From Alphaproteobacteria bacterium (GTDB lineage Bacteria; Pseudomonadota; Alphaproteobacteria; CAAHEQ01; UBA3637), in assembly GCA_017539265.1 (NCBI GenBank), contig JAFYHG010000008.1:1-64000 (forward strand): a stretch of 64,000 nucleotides of DNA. The letters run 5' to 3'. Positions 26,919-33,611 of this stretch are shown one piece after another; within the stretch, counting starts at the first letter, position 1; every line of letters begins with the position of its first letter. The position numbers and the translations under genes were made by a program. The notes beneath the pieces were generated by a model that saw only the letters and a list, made by a program, of their open reading frames with translations, made no database searches and was not told the origin of the DNA.

Positions 26919-27626
26919 ATGTTTCATAAATTAAACTTAACTTTACTTTCTGCTACTTTGTTTTTATCTGCCATCGCTTTGGCAGAACCGCCCAAGGAAG
27001 AAGCCGAACAACTCTCCTTTTGCTACGGATACTATTCGGCCGTAAAGGATAAGGCTGAAGTTTCCCGAAATAATGCCTTTTTAAAAAATGTCGGTGATGG
27101 AACTACCTATGATAAAATTGTCAATAACCCACTCTACAAGAAAGGATATAGCCAGGCCTCTACCTTAGATAGACGAAAAAAACATTTCTGTTTGGGAATG
27201 GTCTACGGCTTTTTGGGTGTCGGTTATAAAATGGCCGGTCAAAAAGATAGCAAAACCGATTTGGATTTAGCTTATTGCATGGGATATGTTAATGAGGCCC
27301 GCCTTGTACCCGACTCTGAAATGGTTCAAGAATTTTGTGATACCGAAAAGAACTTAACACCCCAAGATAAAAAAGAGTGCCTATTCGAATTGGGCCAAAT
27401 TATCAAACATAACACAGGTTATCAAGCTGGGCGTAAAGAAGCTAAAGCAGAATTAATCCACCCTCTTCGCGTAATGAATTGCGTAATGAAAATAAATCGT
27501 TCTTCCGAAACAGAATTGAATAAGGCCATGGGGACACATCAAAAAAATCCCCAAGCCCAAAAGCCGCCTAAAAGGCCAAAGCCACCAAAGCGTAAAGAAA
27601 ATGTAACGACACCGGTCTTTCGGTAA
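26919..27626 (+). CDS. Secreted protein of unknown function
   Basis: A 235-aa protein with a signal peptide ending near LSAIALA and a perfect AGGAGG before the ATG. The body has five Cys and two similar segments (SFCYGYYSAVKDKAE and AYCMGYVNEARLVPD), which suggests an internal duplication. The C-terminus is a Lys/Pro-rich tail (KPPKRPKPPKRKE). The tail is convergent with corC, only 3 nt away. No family recognised. Confidence 0.7.
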   Translation: MFHKLNLTLLSATLFLSAIALAEPPKEEAEQLSFCYGYYSAVKDKAEVSRNNAFLKNVGDGTTYDKIVNNPLYKKGYSQASTLDRRKKHFCLGMVYGFLGVGYKMAGQKDSKTDLDLAYCMGYVNEARLVPDSEMVQEFCDTEKNLTPQDKKECLFELGQIIKHNTGYQAGRKEAKAELIHPLRVMNCVMKINRSSETELNKAMGTHQKNPQAQKPPKRPKPPKRKENVTTPVFR

Positions 27627-27629
27627 TCT

Positions 27630-28490
27630 TTACTTCCGTTTTATCTTCTTACCGATCGGTTTTAAAATCTTCACCATCCGGATACAACGAGAATCCGTCT
27701 GCGTTGCTTGAAATTTATATCCCGAAGGATGTTTAATCACTTCCGCTACCGTCGGCAGCCGCCCCGCCAAGTGGAAAACAAGCCCGCCAATCGTATCAAT
27801 ATCGGCCGCTTTATCTTCTTCCGTCAGGAATGCACCCGTCACTTTCTGCAGTTCGCTAAGGGGTATTCGCGCATCGGCTTCCCACCCGCCGCGCACAGGC
27901 TTTAAAATCGGCGGGGAATCAAGGGCATCATGTTCATCCTCTATCTCGCCCACAATTTCTTCCAACAAGTCTTCCAAAGTAATCAGGCCTTCCGTGCAGC
28001 CGTATTCGTCCACAACAATTGCCATTTGCGTGCGTTTAGTCTGCATTTCGTGCAATAAATCCAAAGCCCTGATTGACGCCGGCACAAATAAGACATTATG
28101 TGTCATCACATCTTTAACGGATACTTCTCCTTCCGTTTCCAACAATTTGCACAGCAAATCCTTCACATGTACGACGCCGATTACGTTGTCCAAAGATTTA
28201 TCATACACCGGCAACCGCGTAAACTTATCCCGAATGGCAATTTCCTTAATTTCATCAAAGGAAATTGTCTGCGATACCCCCACAATATCAATGCGTGGAA
28301 TCATCACCTGCCCCGCCCGCACGTCCCTCAGTTTAAAGAGGTTTTTCAGTAGCATTAATTCTTCTGAATCGACCAAGACATCATCACCGCGTTCTTCGCG
28401 TTCATCCATAATTTCTTCAATCGTCTCAATAACCTTATCTTCTTCGGGTCGTTTTTCAAAATGCTCTTTTACTTTTTGTATAATTCCCAT
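27630..28490 (-). CDS. corC: CorC/HlyC family transporter-associated protein (CBS pair)
   Basis: A 286-aa cytoplasmic protein with two CBS domains (about residues 60-185) and the C-terminal CorC_HlyC domain with ADIDTIGGLVFHLAGRLP. It begins after MIPRIDIVGV-type sequence without the DUF21 membrane part, as in CorC proteins linked to magnesium and cobalt efflux. It is the third gene of phoH-ybeY-corC, 3 nt after ybeY. TDSRCIRMVK near the end is typical. Confidence 0.9.
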   Translation of the reverse strand: MGIIQKVKEHFEKRPEEDKVIETIEEIMDEREERGDDVLVDSEELMLLKNLFKLRDVRAGQVMIPRIDIVGVSQTISFDEIKEIAIRDKFTRLPVYDKSLDNVIGVVHVKDLLCKLLETEGEVSVKDVMTHNVLFVPASIRALDLLHEMQTKRTQMAIVVDEYGCTEGLITLEDLLEEIVGEIEDEHDALDSPPILKPVRGGWEADARIPLSELQKVTGAFLTEEDKAADIDTIGGLVFHLAGRLPTVAEVIKHPSGYKFQATQTDSRCIRMVKILKPIGKKIKRK

Positions 28491-28493
28491 CGT

Positions 28494-28958
28494 TCACTCC
28501 ACATCTTTATACGGGTTTGGATACCCCAATTTTGCCATAATTTTAATTTCTTTACTTTCCATTTTTTCGGCTTCTTTATCATTTAAATGGTCATATCCTT
28601 GCAAATGTAAAGTCCCATGGATAAGCAAATGCGCCAAATGCGTCAAAAACGGTATTTTTAATTCCTTTGCTTCTTTTTTTACCGTTTCATATGCCACAAT
28701 AATATCACCGGCCATCCATGGTTGCCCCTTGGGTGGTTTTTCCTTATTTTCAAAAGACAAGACATTTGTTGGCTTATCTTTTCCCCGATAATCGCGGTTA
28801 AGAACATGTACAAAATCATCATCCGCCAACACGACGGACACCTCTGCCGGCTCTACACCTTCCCAAGCCGCCGTAATTATTTTCCGGCAAAAAGCCTTAT
28901 TAAAAAACCGCTTTGAATAGTATCGTTTATCTTGAACCTGAACCGCAATATCAGGCAT
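28494..28958 (-). CDS. ybeY: Endoribonuclease YbeY (rRNA maturation factor)
   Basis: A 154-aa metal-dependent endoribonuclease for 16S rRNA 3' end maturation and ribosome quality control. It has the family motif [15 protein letters not shown] (H-x3-H-x5-H zinc site) near residues 115-130 and [17 protein letters not shown] start at 28958 ([10 protein letters not shown]), overlapping phoH by 8 nt. The longer frame from 28982 adds only a non-conserved lead. Confidence 0.94.
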   Translation of the reverse strand: MPDIAVQVQDKRYYSKRFFNKAFCRKIITAAWEGVEPAEVSVVLADDDFVHVLNRDYRGKDKPTNVLSFENKEKPPKGQPWMAGDIIVAYETVKKEAKELKIPFLTHLAHLLIHGTLHLQGYDHLNDKEAEKMESKEIKIMAKLGYPNPYKDVE

Positions 28959-29673
28959 TGGCCCTCGCTTTGTCGGCCTCATAGGCCTTTACGATTTTGG
29001 ATACCAATCCATGGCGCACCACGTCTTGTTCGGTAAATTCCACAAATCCGATTTCCGATACATCTTTTAAAATCCGCGTCGCCTCTATCAGGCCCGACGT
29101 TACCCCGCGCGGCAGGTCCGTTTGCGTCAAATCGCCGTTGATAATCATACGCGATCCCTCCCCCAAACGCGTCAGAAACATTTTCATCTGCATCCCTGTC
29201 GTATTTTGTGCTTCATCCAGAATAACCACCGCATGCGATAAAGTCCGTCCCCGCATATAGGCCAGCGGTGCAATTTCAATCTCACCGGATTCCAATTTTT
29301 TATCCACCATATCGGCCGGCAACATATCGTATAGCGCATCATACAGCGGCCTTAAATACGGATCAATTTTGTCTTTTAAATCTCCGGGTAAAAAGCCCAA
29401 ATTTTCACCGGCTTCCACCGCCGGCCGCGTTAGGATGATTCGATCCACATTTCCCGCCAACATTTCCGATACGGCCTTTGCCACCGCCAAGAAAGTCTTA
29501 CCCGTTCCGGCCGGTCCCAAACCAAAGACCATATCATGCGAATTCATCGCCTCAATAAAGGCGCCTTGCGTAGCTGTTCTGGGCCGAATTTGACGTTTTT
29601 TTGTATTTAAAACCAATTCTGTTGAGGTCATTTTATCCCTTTCAGCAATAATTTTCGGATCTTCATATTTCAT
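28951..29673 (-). CDS. PhoH-like ATPase (YbeZ family)
   Basis: A 240-aa PhoH-family ATPase, often working with YbeY in RNA metabolism. Walker A is [11 protein letters not shown], Walker [38 protein letters not shown] and [16 protein letters not shown] are family signatures. It is shorter than the usual about 320 residues because the N-terminal KH-like segment is missing. The start is clear, with AAAGGAG nine bases upstream. It is first in the phoH-ybeY-corC operon. Confidence 0.92.
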   Translation of the reverse strand: MKYEDPKIIAERDKMTSTELVLNTKKRQIRPRTATQGAFIEAMNSHDMVFGLGPAGTGKTFLAVAKAVSEMLAGNVDRIILTRPAVEAGENLGFLPGDLKDKIDPYLRPLYDALYDMLPADMVDKKLESGEIEIAPLAYMRGRTLSHAVVILDEAQNTTGMQMKMFLTRLGEGSRMIINGDLTQTDLPRGVTSGLIEATRILKDVSEIGFVEFTEQDVVRHGLVSKIVKAYEADKARANA

Positions 29674-29747
29674 CTTTTTTTCTCCTTTATAGGGGTATCA
29701 TATCCCATTTTATCCTAAAAAGCAAAGATTATTTTTATAAAAAATGA

Positions 29748-29776
29748 TTGACTTTTGTGCTTGGGGCGCGTATAAA
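29748..29776 (+). promoter_or_regulatory. Upstream promoter of the PilV-like gene
   Basis: TTGACT (29748-29753) and TATAAA (29771-29776) with a 17-nt spacer. Confidence 0.5.
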
Positions 29777-29787
29777 TTGAAATAAAC

Positions 29788-29815
29788 TTGACAGATACCC
29801 GAAAAGGGATATAAT
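29788..29815 (+). promoter_or_regulatory. Main promoter of the PilV-like gene
   Basis: TTGACA (29788-29793) and TATAAT (29810-29815), both consensus, 16 nt apart, 25 nt upstream of the start codon. With the promoter 40 nt above it, this gives a tandem pair. Confidence 0.75.
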
Positions 29816-29839
29816 AGAATATAAGGGGGGAAGAAACCT

Positions 29840-31990
29840 ATGCGCATAAAAAAGTCACATGAATCCGGCTCATTGATGGTTGAGGTTATCGCCGTCTTGG
29901 CGCTTTTGGGCGTAATGGGGACAATGATGTTTCGCCAAATTCAACGTCGAAATGAAGAATTGGACAACATCAATATGGCTACCGAAATCCGAATGATAAA
30001 GGAAGCCACCGCCGCCTATATTCAGGCCAATCGCTCCGCACTCGAAGCGAATGTCAATTACTGTAATCCCGCCGTCATTGATCCCCCTGAATCCAGGGTT
30101 GATACAAACCCTTTATATCTTTCGGCGGTTGAAAAATTCTTACCCGATAATTGGATTAGTGATCCTGGCGAGGGCAATGGTATTATTTACGAATATCGAA
30201 TATATTTAAGTTGTTATCGCGTCAATTCCGCCGCCGCCGATAACAGGATTGCCATGTATGCTACCATTGTGCCCAATGCACCGGACTCAGGTGCCTCACC
30301 TTTACCCCCTGATTTTCCGCTGCGCCGTGCCGCGCGGGTAGCCGCTCTTATCGGGGCTGACGGTGGTATTCATGATAAGAATGAAGATGATTTTGTCGGA
30401 ACCATGGGGGCTTGGCAAATTCCGTGCGCCGGTGAAGACACCGATGGTATTTGTGAAGGTAGAGATGACAATTTTTATGTTGCAACGACAGGCATGGATA
30501 TTTATGTGCCTGAGGTTGAAAATTCTGCCGATAACACGGTTGCTGTTCCTCATAACATTGCATTTCAAAATCTGCATACGACAGACTACTTTTCAGTCGG
30601 CGACGGATCCATTAATTGTGTGACCAACTATGATACGACAAATGATCGCTTTGCCCATGAAGATTTAGGTCCTTCCGGTAGCGTTGTGCGTCAAGCACAG
30701 GACGATACCATTGCTGATCCGTGGACCGGTGATTGTGCCCCGCTATTCTGGGTCGGTAGGGACGGTAACGCCGGTCACGTCTATGTCAAAAAGAACCTTT
30801 ATGTCGGTCGGGATGAAAATGGTCGTCAGGCCGTTTCTATCGAAACCGGATCGCATAATCAAGACAGAGCCATTACCGTGCATAATGCCAGCGGTCACAG
30901 CACCATTACCCTAAACGGCGCCGGTGAGGTTATCGGCCGGGTTGATTCCGGTAACGGTTATCGATTGGATGCCGCGAACAGGGAAATCGTTTTATTCAAG
31001 GAAGAAACCGTTGATATTGACGGTGTAACCCGTAGGGTTCAAATCCCGACCATGCGCCTCAGGGACGGCCGAATGGAAACAAACGTAAGTGCAAAATATC
31101 ATGACGGTGCTAACGAGGTTACTTCTGTCTACGCAGTCGACCCCGCCGGGGAGTCACTCATGAACGACATTCGCCTCACTTCTCGTGGTGGTGCACGGTT
31201 AAGTGAAATTCTTCCTAACTATATCCTCAAAGGCACCCAAACAATTGCGCAACCGACAAACGGAACAACGACAAATGTCACAAAACCGAATTGTCCGCAC
31301 GGTTATGCCGCCGCCATTATGGTTACCCCCACTCGGTATAGCCAATATGTCAAGGATGTAAATTTTTATTTAAACTTGGAAACCAACTCCACTAATGGAT
31401 CGGGTGAACATACACATAGTATTTCTGGGACAATGAACACCATCATGCAAACTGATAACGGATTGGTTGTAAATGGTATAGATGGTGGTGTATCGGGTAG
31501 TGAATTAGATTTAACTCAATTTTCCCCTGTTAATATTGCTATTACCGATGGTTATGCCGGATGGAATGTCGCTTTAACCTATGGAACAGAGGCTCCAACT
31601 GCGGAAGATCCCATTACGGCATTGGCACAAACCTATTGCGTGTATGATGACACCAATCGGGATGCCACTATTTCCCCCAATGCTGCATCTTCCGAAATAT
31701 CCGAACCTACAGGCGGTTTAAAGATTGATGGAAAAGAGGCAGCCACATTAACCCCCACGACCAGATCTTGCACGACATCTTCAAACTGTTGGAATTCTGA
31801 AACCTGTGTCGATGGTTATTGTAAATTATTGGGCACTTGCACAAACGGCGCCGGAGAAACCCAAACACAGATCAGTGGTAAACTCTATTGCGTAAACGGT
31901 ACCCAAGTTTATTTGGAATGTTTTAACGATACCGATTGCGGGGCGGGTGAAATATGTGAAAATAACCGCTGTGCGACGGCTAGTCCGTAA
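29840..31990 (+). CDS. PilV-like prepilin with shufflon-type body and Cys-rich end
   Basis: A 716-aa protein with a type III/IV prepilin start: ESG then S-L-M-V-E, with Glu at +5 and the hydrophobic helix VIAVLALLGVMGTMMF. The leader is 10 residues. The middle contains long beta-like regions with an NGAGEVIGRVDSGNGY segment. Residues about 455-510, where a K-P-N-C-P-H-G-Y motif follows the LPNYILKGTQ segment, resemble the end of PilV/shufflon adhesins. The last about 80 residues hold ten Cys in EGF-like spacing (CNSETC-like, DCGAGEICENNRC). It is probably a minor pilin or tip adhesin exported by a type II or IV pilus system, none of which is encoded nearby. No invertase or shufflon repeats are seen. 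A palindrome at 30685-30699 lies inside it. Confidence 0.75.
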   Translation: MRIKKSHESGSLMVEVIAVLALLGVMGTMMFRQIQRRNEELDNINMATEIRMIKEATAAYIQANRSALEANVNYCNPAVIDPPESRVDTNPLYLSAVEKFLPDNWISDPGEGNGIIYEYRIYLSCYRVNSAAADNRIAMYATIVPNAPDSGASPLPPDFPLRRAARVAALIGADGGIHDKNEDDFVGTMGAWQIPCAGEDTDGICEGRDDNFYVATTGMDIYVPEVENSADNTVAVPHNIAFQNLHTTDYFSVGDGSINCVTNYDTTNDRFAHEDLGPSGSVVRQAQDDTIADPWTGDCAPLFWVGRDGNAGHVYVKKNLYVGRDENGRQAVSIETGSHNQDRAITVHNASGHSTITLNGAGEVIGRVDSGNGYRLDAANREIVLFKEETVDIDGVTRRVQIPTMRLRDGRMETNVSAKYHDGANEVTSVYAVDPAGESLMNDIRLTSRGGARLSEILPNYILKGTQTIAQPTNGTTTNVTKPNCPHGYAAAIMVTPTRYSQYVKDVNFYLNLETNSTNGSGEHTHSISGTMNTIMQTDNGLVVNGIDGGVSGSELDLTQFSPVNIAITDGYAGWNVALTYGTEAPTAEDPITALAQTYCVYDDTNRDATISPNAASSEISEPTGGLKIDGKEAATLTPTTRSCTTSSNCWNSETCVDGYCKLLGTCTNGAGETQTQISGKLYCVNGTQVYLECFNDTDCGAGEICENNRCATASP
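30685..30699. repeat. Palindrome inside the PilV-like gene
   Basis: TGTGC-GTCAA-GCACA is a perfect 5-bp inverted repeat with a 5-nt loop, encoding the peptide V-R-Q-A-Q-D-D. That peptide and DNA form are typical of short dispersed repeats in proteobacterial genomes, so it may be the trace of an in-frame insertion. Confidence 0.35.
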
Positions 31991-32010
31991 TGCTCTTTTT
32001 TCCTCCTAAA

Positions 32011-32037
32011 AGTTCCGGCTTTTGCCGGAATTTTTTT
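32011..32037 (+). terminator. Terminator of the PilV-like gene
   Basis: TTCCGGC (32013-32019), a TTTT loop and GCCGGAA (32024-32030), followed by seven T (32031-32037). Confidence 0.9.
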
Positions 32038-32047
32038 ATCCTCGTCC

Positions 32048-32124
32048 TCCCGAGTGAAACAAAGAAGTTCTTAACACCCACCGCACAAGATTTTTCGGTC
32101 ATTTCATTTCCTCAGAATGACAAA
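32048..32124. repeat. Dispersed repeat-like sequence, non-genic
   Basis: This stretch between two terminators reads in frame 3 as P-S-E-T-K-K-F ... P-Q-N-D-K. The matching peptide string H-P-E-C-S-E-R-S-F ... P-Q-N-D-R occurs in the prepilin leader at 17677-17757. It looks like a degenerate member of one repeat family. Confidence 0.4.
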
Positions 32125-32160
32125 AGTGGCCTCTGCCCTATTAAAACCGCCCCAACATTA

Positions 32161-32190
32161 AAAAAGCACCGTTTAATTCGGTGCTTTTTT
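32161..32190. terminator. Bidirectional terminator below the gyrA-lptM gene run
   Basis: AAAAAGCACCG and CGGTGCTTTTTT flank a 7-nt loop (stem core GCACCG 32166-32171 with CGGTGC 32179-32184). T runs occur on both strands, so it can serve the minus-strand lptM-like gene and catch readthrough from the plus side. Confidence 0.85.
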
Positions 32191-32191
32191 G

Positions 32192-32317
32192 TTATTCCTG
32201 TGTTACGACATAGGTTCTGGGATAATGGCTATTCTCGGGTGCAATCGGCTTTGATACCTTCCCGCACGCCCCCAATATCAAGCATATCCCCATCAAAACC
32301 CAAATTTTAGTCCACAT
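32192..32317 (-). CDS. LptM-like small lipoprotein (YifL family)
   Basis: A 41-aa protein: signal peptide with lipobox L-I-L-G-A-C (Cys 18), then GKVSKPIAPENSHYPRTYVV. Family members have the form lipid-Cys-G-x-K-G-P-x-x-x-P and a Y-P-R-x-Y end, and in enterobacteria LptM assists LptD maturation. The final Y-P-R-T-Y match is good, while the K-G-P part is altered to K-V-S-K-P. The ATG overlaps the last 11 nt of the cyclophilin gene (GCAGATGTGGACTAA junction). It ends just before a terminator. Confidence 0.7.
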   Translation of the reverse strand: MWTKIWVLMGICLILGACGKVSKPIAPENSHYPRTYVVTQE

Positions 32318-32846
32318 CTGCCGCAACCCGCATTTTCACGATAATGTCCGGATTAGCCACAGCCCCGTTATTGGCCGACGTTCCGGCTTTAATCTGGTCT
32401 ACATATTCCATACCGGACGTTACCTTACCAAAAGCTGTGTACTTCCCGTCCAAAAATTTTGCGTCATCAAAGCAAATAAAGAATTGACTGTCTGCACTGT
32501 CAGGATCTGCTGCCCGTGCCATAGATACCGTTCCCCGCACATGGGGTGTTTTATTAAATTCGGCTTTTAATTTTTTGCCGGATCCGCCCATACCGGTTCC
32601 CGTCGGATCCCCGGTTTGAGCCATAAATCCCGGAATTACCCGGTGAAATTTAATACCGTCATAGAATCCTTTCCGTGTTAATTCCTTAATTCTGGCCACA
32701 TGTTTTGGTGCCACGGCGGGATCCAATTCGATCACGACGCGTCCATAATCCAAGTCCAAATAGAGTGTATTTTCTTTATCCATAGCATATCCCTTTCCTG
32801 TTGTGATAATAGAAGTTAATAATAAAGCCGCTAAAAATTTTTTCAT
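32307..32846 (-). CDS. Periplasmic cyclophilin-type peptidyl-prolyl isomerase
   Basis: A 179-aa protein with a signal peptide (residues 1-21, ending G-Y-A). The cyclophilin domain has the catalytic FHRVIPGFMAQTGDPTGTG, F-F-I-C-F-D-D and FLDGKYTAFGKV. It folds exported proteins by proline isomerisation. The start overlaps the stop of a 39-aa membrane ORF by ATGA. The last 11 nt overlap the LptM-like gene. Confidence 0.92.
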   Translation of the reverse strand: MKKFLAALLLTSIITTGKGYAMDKENTLYLDLDYGRVVIELDPAVAPKHVARIKELTRKGFYDGIKFHRVIPGFMAQTGDPTGTGMGGSGKKLKAEFNKTPHVRGTVSMARAADPDSADSQFFICFDDAKFLDGKYTAFGKVTSGMEYVDQIKAGTSANNGAVANPDIIVKMRVAADVD

Positions 32847-32962
32847 TGCTGTGCCCCCTGTTGTTGTTCAGCCACCGGCGCTTGTGTTTGCGGTACCGGT
32901 TGCCGCAAACCCAACACGACACCAATAGCCAACCCCACAACCAATAGCCAAAAGATATTCAT
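32843..32962 (-). CDS. Small single-helix membrane protein, unknown
   Basis: A 39-aa ORF: one membrane helix (IFWLLVVGLAIGVVLGL) followed by a short Gln/Pro-rich tail (PVPQTQAPVAEQQQ). Its TGA overlaps the cyclophilin start codon (ATGA), which argues for a real translated gene. The RBS is weak. No family recognised. Confidence 0.5.
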   Translation of the reverse strand: MNIFWLLVVGLAIGVVLGLRQPVPQTQAPVAEQQQGAQQ

Positions 32963-32987
32963 CTTCGATTCTTAATACCGAATTTTT

Positions 32988-33389
32988 TCATTCTTTTTCC
33001 CGTCCTTTCGCTTGATAGTTTTGGATTTTAAAAACGGATTTCCGAACCAGAGGATACAACGCTTTTGCCAAGCCGTCAACCATTTCTTCATTTTTTTTCT
33101 TATGAATTTTTTCCAGCAGCATACTGTGGCACCCCAATTCGTCCAGAAAAGCGTGTAACAATTCGTGCGTCAACGTCCATTTAAAATTCTTTTCCGACAG
33201 ATGATTCGTGATATAAATTTCTTTTAAATTAAAATGCGTCGTTCCCCATGCGCCCAATAACCTCGGGTGCCGTTTCGGTACCACATAAATCGTCCACGGG
33301 TTGTTCAATAACTGAACCTGTCGATGCGGATACTCTGTCGTCGCATAATGATTTACGGCTTTTGGGCTCAACGATTTGCTATTTGCCAC
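32988..33389 (-). CDS. Putative zinc metallopeptidase with HEXXH
   Basis: A 133-aa protein with the zinc motif TLTHELLHAFLDELG (His75, Glu76, His79). Before it lies a beta region IYVVPKRH...IYIT. This looks like an ImmA/IrrE- or SprT-type minimal metallopeptidase, or a non-catalytic relative. It uses GTG as start, with AAGGGGGT before it, and overlaps the end of the Cys/His-rich gene by 11 nt. Substrate unknown. Confidence 0.65.
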   Translation of the reverse strand: MANSKSLSPKAVNHYATTEYPHRQVQLLNNPWTIYVVPKRHPRLLGAWGTTHFNLKEIYITNHLSEKNFKWTLTHELLHAFLDELGCHSMLLEKIHKKKNEEMVDGLAKALYPLVRKSVFKIQNYQAKGREKE

Positions 33390-33609
33390 ACTTTACCCCC
33401 TTTTTACGGGCTTTGGCCTCAGCCTCACAATGCACACAATGACAAGGCGTATGATCCTGCATATGTTGTTCATGTTCAGCATTTTGGCAAACTTCACAAG
33501 CACAATGATGTTTTTTAATTTTTGATTCCAACCATTTTCGTGTTTTCGGAAACAACAACAACGGACATAGCAGAATCAAAATACTCGCACAAAATGGGCA
33601 CGGACACAT
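33379..33609 (-). CDS. Small Cys/His-rich membrane protein
   Basis: A 76-aa protein with one N-terminal hydrophobic helix (SILILLCPLLLFP) flanked by C-P-C-P-F-C. The tail carries H-H-C-A-C-E-V-C, H-x-x-H-M-Q-D-H-T-P-C-H-C-V-H-C and a final Cys. The spacing suggests metal binding. GGAGAATAATT precedes the ATG, which begins right after the gyrA stop. No family recognised. Confidence 0.6.
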   Translation of the reverse strand: MCPCPFCASILILLCPLLLFPKTRKWLESKIKKHHCACEVCQNAEHEQHMQDHTPCHCVHCEAEAKARKKGVKCGK

Positions 33610-33611
33610 AA

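Noticed and set aside
29840-31990. Active shufflon next to the PilV-like gene
   Set aside because: No recombinase gene, no alternative 3' cassettes and no flanking inverted sites are visible in the window.
31990-32310. A 106-codon plus-strand frame after the PilV-like gene
   Set aside because: It begins at the gene's stop, runs through two terminators and the repeat-like segment, and has no RBS of its own.
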